NCBI GenBank assembly: GCA_002394385.1
Contig: DGTS01000021.1
Coordinates: forward strand, 15,617 to 79,616
Length of the DNA stretch: 64,000 bases
From: Prevotella sp. UBA4330
GTDB lineage: Bacteria > Bacteroidota > Bacteroidia > Bacteroidales > Bacteroidaceae
Direction of reading: 5' to 3'
The position numbers and the translations under genes are program-made. The first letter of the stretch is position 1, and the number at the start of each line of letters is the position of its first letter. The notes under the pieces are model-generated. The model did no database searches. It was not told where the DNA came from and saw nothing but the letters and a program-made list of their open reading frames with translations. Of the stretch, positions 42,395-51,135 are shown in pieces.

Positions 42395-43543
42395 CTATTT
42401 GTCCTCTAATTTCTTTCCTGAGACGAGGATGTCAACCAAGCCTTTGTCCTTGTATTCCTCTTTCTTCTGGTCCCAGAATCCGAAATCGGCATCATAGCAC
42501 CATGTGGTCCATGCGATATTGAACTCGTCGAACACCGCAAGCATGTCTTTCGTCCACTTGTATGCCAACTCGCGGTCAACGGGCTCATAGACGCCCCACT
42601 CTCCGCAGAACAACTGCAGGTCGTACTTCTTTGCCACCTCGATGGCATCCTTAAAGTCCTCGCGTATCTTGTCGATGTTCCATTCCTGCTTGGTGTATGG
42701 TTCCAGCATGGGCTTCAGCGAGTCGGGGGCTGCCTCGTAATCTTCCTTCGAGACGAGAACGCCGGGATAGTTAATCTTGCCTTTATACTTCCCGAGTGGA
42801 GTCCACCATGCGCCATAGTGCGTGAGCAGCATTGGGTTGTAATAATGGAACGAGAGCACGATGTTCTTGTCGCCCTCTGGCACTTTCAGGTACTTCATTG
42901 TCTCATATCCCTGCCAGCGGTTTGAGCCCACCACGAGTGTGCGCTGCGGCTCGCGTTCGCGCAATGCCTTATGGACTTTCGCTATCAACTGGTTCCACTG
43001 CTCATGGTCGTCAGCCACCGGTTCGTTCATAAACTCGTATGCCACGGAGTCATTGCTATAACCCTTCAGTGCGTCAGACAGTTGATACCACATATTGATG
43101 AGGTCCTGCTGTGCCTTGTCAGAGGTAAAGAGTGTATTGGCATCTGCCCCACCCTCGTTCACGGCATTGAAATAATGCGAGCGAATGATGTGAAGGTCAA
43201 CGATGGCACGCAGGTGGTGTTTAATAGACCATTTAAGTGCATTATCAAGCAGTTCCCATGCCTCAGGCAGTTTGTTTCCTTCCTCATCCCAGAACTGCAC
43301 CTCATCGATAGGTATGCGCACGAAGTCGAATCCCAGTTGCTCCAGTCTCGCGAAGTCGTCCTCATGAATATGCTGGCGACGTGCCTCGCCACGTTCCTCC
43401 GACTGCGACAGCCAGTGGCTGATGTTCGTTCCCCGCTTAATGCGGAAATCATTCACCGTTCCTTCCGACTGTTTGTCGGTGCAGGAGTTAACCATAAGTG
43501 CAGTGCATACTGCTGCTACAAATATAAACAAATACTTTCTCAT
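42395..43543 (-). CDS. Glycoside hydrolase family 5 lipoprotein (endoglucanase-like)
   Basis: 382 residues; lipoprotein signal peptide with lipobox MVNSC (Cys21). The GH5 TIM barrel shows FDFVRIPID, DLH, the acid/base Glu174 in YEFMNEP and the nucleophile Glu315 in FCGEWGVYEP; His/Tyr in SFHYYNP fits the family. It probably cleaves beta-1,4-glucan or a related beta-glycan at the cell surface. It is not in a recognisable polysaccharide utilisation locus: no SusC/SusD or regulators adjoin. Normal base composition, so core rather than island. Confidence 0.9.
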   Translation of the reverse strand: MRKYLFIFVAAVCTALMVNSCTDKQSEGTVNDFRIKRGTNISHWLSQSEERGEARRQHIHEDDFARLEQLGFDFVRIPIDEVQFWDEEGNKLPEAWELLDNALKWSIKHHLRAIVDLHIIRSHYFNAVNEGGADANTLFTSDKAQQDLINMWYQLSDALKGYSNDSVAYEFMNEPVADDHEQWNQLIAKVHKALREREPQRTLVVGSNRWQGYETMKYLKVPEGDKNIVLSFHYYNPMLLTHYGAWWTPLGKYKGKINYPGVLVSKEDYEAAPDSLKPMLEPYTKQEWNIDKIREDFKDAIEVAKKYDLQLFCGEWGVYEPVDRELAYKWTKDMLAVFDEFNIAWTTWCYDADFGFWDQKKEEYKDKGLVDILVSGKKLEDK

Positions 43544-43584
43544 AAATAATTATAGTTTGATAAATAATTAATCGCAACGTGACA

Positions 43585-43989
43585 TCACTTCTTCAGATTG
43601 AGTATTCCGTCTTTCTCGTGTGGCACGAAGGGACCTTCCTTTGCCTCGAAAGTCATTGTGCCAGGCTCCAGACACTCCACTGAGTGCCATGTATTCTTAG
43701 GTATGTCAACACCATAACGCCCCTCCTCCTGGCATAACACGACACTCTCGACCACCTCTCCCTCGTCGTCATAGATGTTCACCCGCAGTTTGCCTCTCAA
43801 CAGGATAATCGTTTCGTCCTTAGTGACATGGTGGTGCACGGGTATCTCCGTCCCCATCTCCAATGCGTTAAGAAAACGGTGGCACTTGTCGTCAAGACTT
43901 TGGTGGAAGTTATAGTTCATGCGCAGCCGTGGCGACTTTCTCGCCTGTGCCGTCACTTCGTCAAAGAGTTTCTCGTCAATTAGTTTCAT
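43585..43989 (-). CDS. WbuC-family cupin protein
   Basis: 134 residues from the ATG at 43989. A single cupin fold with metal-binding His motif IPVHHHVTKDETIILLRGKL and the second motif GVDIPKNTWHSVECLEPGT. It matches the WbuC family, found in O-antigen/capsule gene clusters, function unsettled. A TTG at 43998 in the same frame is less likely. A -7 element (TATCTTTGT, minus strand, 44029-44021) lies 32 nt upstream. Divergent from the FadL-type gene. Confidence 0.85.
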   Translation of the reverse strand: MKLIDEKLFDEVTAQARKSPRLRMNYNFHQSLDDKCHRFLNALEMGTEIPVHHHVTKDETIILLRGKLRVNIYDDEGEVVESVVLCQEEGRYGVDIPKNTWHSVECLEPGTMTFEAKEGPFVPHEKDGILNLKK

Positions 43990-44020
43990 AATACCCAATC
44001 AAAACAAAAAGATTTCGTGC

Positions 44021-44112
44021 ACAAAGATAATTATAATTTTCAAACAATTACCGATGCAGAGAAAAAATTCTATCTATTATTTGGCAGATTGTTCACATTT
44101 TCGTATTTTTGC
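44021..44112. promoter_or_regulatory. Divergent promoters for wbuC-like and FadL-type genes
   Basis: Minus strand -7 TATCTTTGT (44029-44021). Plus strand TTGG (44081-44084), 19 nt, TATTTTTGC (44104-44112), about 32 nt before the ATG at 44144. Confidence 0.7.
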
Positions 44113-44143
44113 ATCAGTTTAAGAGCAAATATAACCATATCAC

Positions 44144-45490
44144 ATGAAACAAAAACTAATTATCGCATGCGCCCTGATGGCGGCAATGTCCGTCCCAGCA
44201 AAGGCAGGAGGGCTGATGACCAACACCAACTACCACATCGCATTCGACCGTATGATGGCACGAGGCGCCACATTCGAGATTGACGGTGCGTACAGCAACC
44301 CCGCCGGAATGGCATGGACCCGCGAGGGATGGCAGTTCTCGTTTAACTGGCAGATTCCTCACCAGAACCGCGACATCACAACCACATTCCCGATGTTCAT
44401 CGACGAGAACCACACACATAAATACAAGGGAAAGGCTTCGGCACCTTTCGTGCCAGGCATCTTCGCGGCTTATAAGAAAGGCAAATGGGCTGTGTCGGCT
44501 ATGCTCGGCATCGTAGGCAGCGGAGGATTCGTTAAATATGACGAGGGAGTTCCTATGTTCACAGCCCCACTAATGGCTTTGCTATACAGCTATTCTGGCG
44601 GCACCATGACCCCGGACAAATACACCATAGACGCCAAGATGAAAGGAAAGCAATACGTATATGGCGGTCAGGTCAGCGTGACACACAAGATTACCGACTA
44701 TCTCGCTGCATCCGTGGGACTTCGCGCAGTTTACTACGACGGGTATTATCGCGGTCACATCATCACCAACGTGAACCAGGTAGGCACGGAACTGCTTAAC
44801 GTTCAACTCGACTGTGACCAGACAGCATGGGGATTCAGCCCTATCATCGGCCTTGATTTCCACATGGACCGTCTGACGGTAGCTGCCAAGTATGAGTTCC
44901 GAACAAAGATAAACACCAAGAACAAAACCAACGAACTGAGCGCCAACGTGGCGGTTCCGAATGTTGACATGAGTGCGTTGGCTCCGATGCTCAGCGCTTA
45001 CCAAGACGGAGCACGCACACGCTACGACATGCCTGCAATGCTGATGGTTGCCGTTGGTTACGACTTCACCGACAAGTTCCGCGCAACAGCAGAATATCAT
45101 TTCTTTGACGACAAGAATGCAAAGATGGCTAACGACCGTCAAAAGACTCTGGAACGCGGCACTCACGAGTTCCTCATCGGAGCGGAATACGACATCAACA
45201 AGACATTCACCGTGAGCGCAGGAGCACAACGCACCGACTACGGACTGAGCGACGGCTATCAGACGCACACCTCGTTCGCCTGCGACAGTTATTCCGTAGG
45301 ACTTGGCGGAGCCGCCAACATCAACGAGCATCTGCGCCTCAACGTAGGTTATTTCTGGACGATGTACAGCGATTACAAGAAGGAAGTACCAGCAGGCAAC
45401 CCTGGTTATTGCAACACCACAATGGCGGGTACCGATGTGTTCTCACGTACCAACGGCGTTCTCGGCATCGGCTTCGACTATAAGTTCTAA
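44144..45490 (+). CDS. OmpP1/FadL/TodX-family outer-membrane transporter
   Basis: 448 residues with a signal peptide (MKQKLIIACALMAAMSVPAKAG) and the FadL N-terminal pattern (GAYSNPAGMAWTREGWQFSF, corresponding to the NPA motif in the hatch region), followed by a beta barrel ending in aromatic FDYKF. FadL-type proteins take up hydrophobic compounds such as long-chain fatty acids across the outer membrane. Own promoter and terminator; single gene. Confidence 0.9.
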   Translation: MKQKLIIACALMAAMSVPAKAGGLMTNTNYHIAFDRMMARGATFEIDGAYSNPAGMAWTREGWQFSFNWQIPHQNRDITTTFPMFIDENHTHKYKGKASAPFVPGIFAAYKKGKWAVSAMLGIVGSGGFVKYDEGVPMFTAPLMALLYSYSGGTMTPDKYTIDAKMKGKQYVYGGQVSVTHKITDYLAASVGLRAVYYDGYYRGHIITNVNQVGTELLNVQLDCDQTAWGFSPIIGLDFHMDRLTVAAKYEFRTKINTKNKTNELSANVAVPNVDMSALAPMLSAYQDGARTRYDMPAMLMVAVGYDFTDKFRATAEYHFFDDKNAKMANDRQKTLERGTHEFLIGAEYDINKTFTVSAGAQRTDYGLSDGYQTHTSFACDSYSVGLGGAANINEHLRLNVGYFWTMYSDYKKEVPAGNPGYCNTTMAGTDVFSRTNGVLGIGFDYKF

Positions 45491-45540
45491 ACATAAGGAA
45501 ACGCTTACGCACCAAGCGTAAAACTTTTAAGACATAAAAA

Positions 45541-45572
45541 CGCCCAAAGTCAATTGACCTTGGGCGCTTTCT
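45541..45572 (+). terminator. Terminator of the FadL-type gene
   Basis: CGCCCAA...TTGGGCG with inner AGTCAATTGACC, then CTTTCTTTCT. A smaller hairpin ACGCTT/AAGCGT (45501-45519) precedes it. Confidence 0.75.
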
Positions 45573-45610
45573 TTCTCCCCTTGATACGGGACATTTCTAT
45601 AGCAACCTGC

Positions 45611-45817
45611 TTAGTCGATGTCGATGAAGTCGTCATCATCTCCCTCTCCGCCTGGAGGAGTTGGTCCCTCAATAAAGGGGATAATATTATCGTCATTGGC
45701 TTCATTGTTGTCGATAGCATAGCCGCTTGTTTTCTTGCTACCTTCTAGAAGATAGAAAGGCTCCGTCGGAATCAGTTCCAGCTCAGGGCGTTGATATTTT
45801 TTTTTCATCTTAGTCAT
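45611..45817 (-). CDS. Small acidic protein paired with a large secreted protein
   Basis: 68 residues, MTKMKKKYQRPELELIPTEP at the start (the second Met at 45808 may be the true start), then LLEGSKKTSG and an acidic, Asp-rich end (GGEGDDDDFIDID). LLEGS resembles the end of a double-glycine-like leader. It lies 18 nt downstream of the 864-residue secreted-protein gene, the same arrangement as at 17.8-21.8 kb. The MKK.Y..PE start is shared with that locus. Function unknown. Confidence 0.7.
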   Translation of the reverse strand: MTKMKKKYQRPELELIPTEPFYLLEGSKKTSGYAIDNNEANDDNIIPFIEGPTPPGGEGDDDDFIDID

Positions 45818-45835
45818 GTTCTTTTTGTGTTTGCG

Positions 45836-48430
45836 TTACTTCACCATGTATTTCTTACCCTTTACGATATATATGCCTTTTGGCAATGTGTCGCCCAGCT
45901 TGCCCACTTTACGGCCATAGAGGTCGTAGACCGACTCGTCTGCGGTAAAGAGGTGTATGCGAGGCACACTGGTGGTTCCTCCCTCCTCAGGGACTTCATC
46001 AAATATACCGAAAATCTCCATCGTGAAATCTTTCGATTCCTGTGTAAGTTCCTGGGCGAGTTTTATCCATCCGCGGAAACCTTTCAAAGGATTGTCCTTG
46101 TTCAGGTGGACTATGGTGTTATTGCTCACAACGTAGGAACCTTTCGGTGCATAGTAGCCCTGTGCAGTACTACCTGTATATAAACCGTCATTTTTGCTTA
46201 CACGGAAGTTTGCAAAGTCTGGCGTCTGCACGTAGTTGGCTATTGCTGTTATGCTGTTCGTGCCGTCAAACGATAATGTTACCTCTTGTTCGCCTTTCAG
46301 CGTTGTTGTTGAAAGGCGGTTATGTGTATAAGTGTCAGGTTCATTATTTATAGAGAAGAATTTGCGTCCCAGTTCGTAGTAGTTTTTTACATTCCCTTTC
46401 GGGTCAACGCCTGTCGATGGTTCATTGGTGGGTTTCAACAGATAAAAGTTTCCTGGTTCCACCACAACTTCTGTAGTGAACAGATCTACTGTCTCAAAGT
46501 CAATGACATTTGGGTTTTTAGACTTCACTCCTACGCTATGTAGTTTTGCCAATGTTGCATGTTCGCCGAAAGCAAGACGTATCTGTTCTCCGGTGAGTTG
46601 CAACGGGAACGAGAATGAGTTCCACTGCCCTGTCTTCATTGAGCGTTCCACACAAATAGCACCGCCATACTGTCCTGTGGGTGAAGCACCAAGATACTGT
46701 TTGTTTTCACCTGGTTTCAGATAGTCAAGACTCTCCTCGTCTTCATAAAAGAAAGCGGGACGAAGTCCAAGGTATGACATGCGGAAGTCGTCAACGCACA
46801 CCCAGTCGGTGTCATAATAGTAGTTTTTTCCACCATTCTTTGTAGCTGCACTCTGTGTCGCCTCGTCCTTTCCGACACCTATCTGTAGTGTTCTAAGCGG
46901 GTTGACAGGATCATTAAACTGTTCTTCGGTCACACATATCCAAACGGTGTTCTTGTAGTTCTCACCATTTTGTGTAAGTTCCTTGCCCACAACGAGGCAT
47001 TTGTCTTTTAAGTTCTTATCAGTATATGTTCCCGCATCCACCGTTTTAAGGTTGCTTTTCGCCTCACCTCCCGTTGATGATGTCTCGTTACTCCCCTTTA
47101 CCTTGGCAAAGATATAAGCATCATGTCCTTGCGCACTTTGCACGAATCCATAGCATTGAACAAGATACCATCCTGGCCTTGGCACTTCCACTTCTGTGTA
47201 TGTGCGTCCCACCCCTTCGAAAGTAAGGAAACCGTATTTCGCATTCTTCCATCCATATTTCACAGTAGCAGTAGAGTTGTTATCATACGGAATCTTGGTG
47301 TCACCATCAAAAACATGTTTCAGTCTTATAGGTTTGTTCCACGGCTCATTATTATTGTATGTATTTTGTTTTGCTGAAGTATTACCTGTTGATCCATAAG
47401 TAAATCCTAAACGGTGAACACTACCGTCACCATTACCTTCCACCAACCATGAATCGCTGAACTCCTGTGAGTTACGAGTAAAATCGCGGTCTTTAATAAA
47501 TATGGAGACACTGGGATTCAGTCCAATTTCCTCATTGCCAAGCATGCTTCTGAATTCATCCTCATCCACTAAACGCCACTGGTAAAGTTCATCCAAGGTG
47601 ATCGAGTCACCATTTACCTCATATTTATCCGTCTTTCCTCTCGGGTCATAGGTCGTCCAAGTAGCACGGTCATCATCCATAAACACAAGTTTGTCGTCAC
47701 CCTTCCAAGCAGAAGCATGACATTCGCCCCATGCTGCGCCGAGATAATATTGTTTACCGCCTTTATCTTCATACATATAGTAAGTATGCGTGTCAGCGTT
47801 TGTGTCAGTTTCCACTCGTTGGAACAACCATCCCTTTGTGCGTTTGGATTTGTCAGCATCCATCATAATGGTGAAACTGAATGAACCCCATTGATTCCAG
47901 TCTGATGTATTATGAAATGTTCCTGGGACGTTACAACCGAATATAAATTTCGCATTATTGTTCTCCAGAACACCGCTTAATATGTATCCATCAGAGAACA
48001 AATACAAAGGGCGTCCAAAAGTTTCATGGAATAACCTACCCTCCATTCCAAAGTTACCACCTTCTATAATAAATCTACCTGTACCCACATTATATAGATA
48101 GATGATTTTTCCTTTGTTAAAAGGATATGTGCTTATAGAATTGGAATTACCGCCATCAATGGGCTTAAAATTGTCATTTCCAATCACATCGTTCACGTCA
48201 ATGCCTTTCCACTTGAGACTTGAGGCATGAGCATGTGTCTCCTCTTGCTGTCCCTCGCCTTGAGCAAAGGCAGAAGTACAAACAACAGGCGACAGCATGA
48301 GCATAAGGATCACGCTCAAGGGTATTGCTGTCAGTTTATAAAAGAACTGGCTTATTGATTTTGTCACCCCAAATATAGTTTGGTTGGTCTTGTTTTCTGA
48401 ATAATTATCCATCATCATAATTCTTATCAT
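45836..48430 (-). CDS. Large secreted protein with sorting-type C-terminal tail
   Basis: 864 residues. The N-terminal segment is longer than a normal signal peptide (about 57 residues, hydrophobic LTAIPLSVILMLMLSPVVC then TSAFAQ). The body is beta-rich with many aromatic, Asn and Gly residues (WLFQRVETDTNADTHTYYMY, YLVQCYGFVQSAQGHDAYIF). The C-terminus YDLYGRKVGKLGDTLPKGIY followed by IVKGKKYMVK is a Bacteroidales sorting-type tail like that of the 1251-residue protein. No enzymatic motif recognised. Expressed from a promoter at 48503-48534, followed by a small acidic gene. Confidence 0.85.
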   Translation of the reverse strand: MIRIMMMDNYSENKTNQTIFGVTKSISQFFYKLTAIPLSVILMLMLSPVVCTSAFAQGEGQQEETHAHASSLKWKGIDVNDVIGNDNFKPIDGGNSNSISTYPFNKGKIIYLYNVGTGRFIIEGGNFGMEGRLFHETFGRPLYLFSDGYILSGVLENNNAKFIFGCNVPGTFHNTSDWNQWGSFSFTIMMDADKSKRTKGWLFQRVETDTNADTHTYYMYEDKGGKQYYLGAAWGECHASAWKGDDKLVFMDDDRATWTTYDPRGKTDKYEVNGDSITLDELYQWRLVDEDEFRSMLGNEEIGLNPSVSIFIKDRDFTRNSQEFSDSWLVEGNGDGSVHRLGFTYGSTGNTSAKQNTYNNNEPWNKPIRLKHVFDGDTKIPYDNNSTATVKYGWKNAKYGFLTFEGVGRTYTEVEVPRPGWYLVQCYGFVQSAQGHDAYIFAKVKGSNETSSTGGEAKSNLKTVDAGTYTDKNLKDKCLVVGKELTQNGENYKNTVWICVTEEQFNDPVNPLRTLQIGVGKDEATQSAATKNGGKNYYYDTDWVCVDDFRMSYLGLRPAFFYEDEESLDYLKPGENKQYLGASPTGQYGGAICVERSMKTGQWNSFSFPLQLTGEQIRLAFGEHATLAKLHSVGVKSKNPNVIDFETVDLFTTEVVVEPGNFYLLKPTNEPSTGVDPKGNVKNYYELGRKFFSINNEPDTYTHNRLSTTTLKGEQEVTLSFDGTNSITAIANYVQTPDFANFRVSKNDGLYTGSTAQGYYAPKGSYVVSNNTIVHLNKDNPLKGFRGWIKLAQELTQESKDFTMEIFGIFDEVPEEGGTTSVPRIHLFTADESVYDLYGRKVGKLGDTLPKGIYIVKGKKYMVK

Positions 48431-48502
48431 ATAAGCTTATAGGAAATAGTTGACTTTCAACACACCTTACTTAACAAACACGCACTTATGCGCATTATCG
48501 AT

Positions 48503-48534
48503 GCAAAGTTACTAAAAATTCTTAATTCCACGAA
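48503..48534 (-). promoter_or_regulatory. Promoter of the 864-residue secreted-protein gene
   Basis: On the minus strand TTCG (48534-48531), 19 nt, TAACTTTGC (48511-48503). Leader about 65 nt. Confidence 0.7.
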
Positions 48535-48779
48535 TTTTTATTATTATTTTTGCACAAATTAAGAAGAAAATGTTTGATTTGTTACTAATTCTCTACAAAA
48601 TCGAGTAAAATAACATTTATCAGAAAGTATTCTAATGGAGAAGGACATGTATTATATGAATTTTAGCGACGTCTCGCGGTTTCTCTTCCTGCCTAATGAT
48701 TGCAGTAGTTATTTGTCCTATAACAAATGGTTGTGCAAGAAGTATCTAGTGGCAAGACTATGTTATTTACTTTGTCTCA

Positions 48780-48895
48780 TCACTTGTGCCTCTTGACGAC
48801 CTCACTTGTATACATCTGAGCATCTCAGTTGTATATATCTGACAACCTCAGATGTGCCTCCTGACAACTTCACTTGTATACTGTTGACATTTGAA
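48780..48895. repeat. CACTTGTATA/CTGACAACCTC word array
   Basis: Words CTCACTTGTATACATCTGA, CTCAGTTGTATATATCTGAC, CCTCAGATGTGCCTCCTGAC and CTTCACTTGTATACTG follow one another. The same vocabulary makes up 30300-30440. It lies in the 592 nt gap between divergent promoters; the rest of the gap is AT-rich with no gene. Confidence 0.7.
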
Positions 48896-48960
48896 TGGTC
48901 ACAAGCGGGAGTGAAAGTGAGCGTTTTTAGTGCTACAAAAGGTTAAAGGCGGGGGCAAGT

Positions 48961-48992
48961 TTTGTGGTGTCGGAATAAAGTAGTACCTTTGC
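48961..48992 (+). promoter_or_regulatory. Promoter of the O-acetylation operon
   Basis: TTTG (48961-48964), exactly 19 nt, TACCTTTGC (48984-48992): perfect consensus. The ATG follows at 49023. Confidence 0.85.
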
Positions 48993-49022
48993 AAATTGTA
49001 ACAACACCAATGATTTTGACTT

Positions 49023-50312
49023 ATGAGAAAGGAATTGTTTGTTTATGCATTAGCACTTTCGCTGGGTTGCTCTTGCATAAGTTGCACGGAGTTGAAGACT
49101 AAGGTGTCCGGGCTCTTCAGTTCAGAGAACGCGGAAGCAAATGCTGATGCCGACGGCACAGACAAGGCTTTTGAAACGAAGCAGTTGTCTATTGTGAAGA
49201 AATGCGGCGAGTATAACGGTTACAGTTCAGGCATCATCGTGAAGGGCGACTATCCTGTGGGCAGCAGCGTTGCGGCACAGGCAGTGGCAAGATGGATTGC
49301 CGGATACTCTGTCGGCAGCGGTTATGCGGGCGACCTGAGCGACGGCAACGCTCTGTTTGAGCAGTATGCCAAGGACTTCGAGGCAGAAAACTCTACAGAA
49401 TCAATAAAGAACTACGTCGCCGAAATGAGCGAAGACAAGGACGCGAAGGGCGATCCAGACAGTTTCGAGTGGTACGACGACATAAAGATAGTTAAGGAGT
49501 ACGACGGCAAGTACATTGTGTCGTTCACCTACCAGTGGTCGGGCTTCCACGTGGGCAACGCCACATCTAACGCCTCCATCAAGGACTGCACGTTCAGCAA
49601 GATTGACGGCAGCGCGCTGGGTTGGGAGATGTTCACGTCGAAGAATGCCGTGAAGGAACTCATCGACAAGGCTCTCATAGCGAAGTATGGTGCCGAGGGA
49701 GCCGACCTTTACGGCAACGGCATTCCCATGCCCAAGGCACCTCTGTTCATGCAGGACAGTGTCCGCTTCGACTATAGCGACTATACCATCGTCGAGCCGC
49801 ACTATTATGAGGAGAACGGCAGTTTCCCCTACTGCGCCATTGCATATAAGGACATGCTGAACCTGCTCACCGACGAGGCTAAGCAATACCTCGGACTGGG
49901 CGGCGGCAAACCCAAGGCGAGAAAGCAGGAAGGTGTTGTTGCAGGCAAGATGCAGGACTTCTTGAGCGAGTTGGACAACAAGATGAACAAGGAAGACTTT
50001 GAAAATCTGGACATCTTCTACAGCGACCAGGTGAAGATATTCGGTTCGCCGATGAGCAAGGAGAAGGCACTGAAGTCAATTGGCGACACAAGAAAGAAGT
50101 TTGCCGACTACGAACAGTTGAGCATCTACCCCAAAGTGACCAAACTGGACGACAAGAGCATCCGTTGCGACTATCTGAAACGCGTCACCATCGACGGCAG
50201 ACAGACCGACTATGAAGCCTACTTGGTGCTGGAGAAGAGCGAATTTGGCTCTTACACCATCAAGGAGGAAAGTGACAAGACAACCGACAGCAATCTGAGA
50301 AAGAAAGGATAA
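49023..50312 (+). CDS. DUF3298/RsiV-like lipoprotein with C-terminal NTF2-like domain
   Basis: 429 residues; lipoprotein signal (LALSLGCSCISC). Residues about 50-300 resemble the DUF4163/DUF3298 pair seen in RsiV-type proteins (YPVGSSVAAQAVARWIAGYS, FHVGNATSNASIKDCTF, ENGSFPYCAIAYKDMLNLLTDE). The C-terminal 110 residues look like an NTF2/SnoaL-type module (DKMNKEDFENLDIFYSDQVK). DUF3298 of RsiV binds lysozyme; the role here is not known. It is the first gene of a five-gene operon with the SGNH, MBOAT and DHHW genes, so it may sense or bind the glycan product. Its stop overlaps the next start by one base. Confidence 0.75.
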   Translation: MRKELFVYALALSLGCSCISCTELKTKVSGLFSSENAEANADADGTDKAFETKQLSIVKKCGEYNGYSSGIIVKGDYPVGSSVAAQAVARWIAGYSVGSGYAGDLSDGNALFEQYAKDFEAENSTESIKNYVAEMSEDKDAKGDPDSFEWYDDIKIVKEYDGKYIVSFTYQWSGFHVGNATSNASIKDCTFSKIDGSALGWEMFTSKNAVKELIDKALIAKYGAEGADLYGNGIPMPKAPLFMQDSVRFDYSDYTIVEPHYYEENGSFPYCAIAYKDMLNLLTDEAKQYLGLGGGKPKARKQEGVVAGKMQDFLSELDNKMNKEDFENLDIFYSDQVKIFGSPMSKEKALKSIGDTRKKFADYEQLSIYPKVTKLDDKSIRCDYLKRVTIDGRQTDYEAYLVLEKSEFGSYTIKEESDKTTDSNLRKKG

Positions 50313-51118
50313 TGAAGAAGACATTGGCAGTCATTGCGCTGTGCCTCGTGGCTCTTTGCGGTGCAATGGCTCAGACCCAGGAGCACAAGAACATAAATGT
50401 CGTTATTCTGGGCGACTCGAACACATGGATAGGAGGCGACGACTGCGACAACGAGAAAGGCTGGAACAAGTGGTTCAAGGACTTTTTCCAGCCCGCTTCG
50501 TGCAAGAGTTACGCGCGCAGCGGAGCCACATGGACAAACACATCACGCACAAGGCTGAACACAGAGGAGAACATTGCCGTGCTTGGTGACAACAACGTTA
50601 TATATAATCAGATAATGCGCCTACGCCAAGCGGTGAAGAACGGCAGTCAGACGACGCCCAACCTCATCATCATCGCTGCCGGAACAAACGACGCATGGTT
50701 TCAGAACAAACGCCCGTTTGTGTTCAGCGAAACTGGCGAAGAGGCATTTCTATGGGCAGACAAGCCCATAACGGGCATGGAGGTGAGCAAAGTGAAGTCG
50801 CTTGCCAAGTCGGTGCGCTATGGCTGCGAACTGCTCATGGAGTCGTTCCCCGACGCACAGATAGTATTGCTCACGCCGCTGCAATGCACCGCCACGAAAC
50901 TTGAGTACATCCATCAGGCAGGAGACATCATCGAGGAGTGCGGTCGCCAGATGAGCATCAGCGTCATACGCCAAGACCATCTGGGGTGTGTTAACCGCAC
51001 ACAGGAATTGCGTGCCAAGCGCTTCACCTCTGACGGCACCCACACCAATGCCGAAGGAGCGCGCCGCAACGGACGCTTGATAGCCAACCAGATTGCCTCG
51101 TTATTACAAATAAGATAA
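50312..51118 (+). CDS. SGNH/GDSL hydrolase, exported
   Basis: 268 residues with signal peptide (MKKTLAVIALCLVALCGAMA). SGNH motifs: GDSN with the catalytic Ser36, an Asn/Gly block I at SGATW, GTND, and the catalytic dyad DGTH (Asp241, His244). Periplasmic esterase or acetyltransferase acting on acetylated glycan is likely, given the MBOAT and DHHW genes that follow. ATG overlaps the upstream stop (TAATG). Confidence 0.88.
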   Translation: MKKTLAVIALCLVALCGAMAQTQEHKNINVVILGDSNTWIGGDDCDNEKGWNKWFKDFFQPASCKSYARSGATWTNTSRTRLNTEENIAVLGDNNVIYNQIMRLRQAVKNGSQTTPNLIIIAAGTNDAWFQNKRPFVFSETGEEAFLWADKPITGMEVSKVKSLAKSVRYGCELLMESFPDAQIVLLTPLQCTATKLEYIHQAGDIIEECGRQMSISVIRQDHLGCVNRTQELRAKRFTSDGTHTNAEGARRNGRLIANQIASLLQIR

Positions 51119-51135
51119 ACAAACAAGAAAAATAA

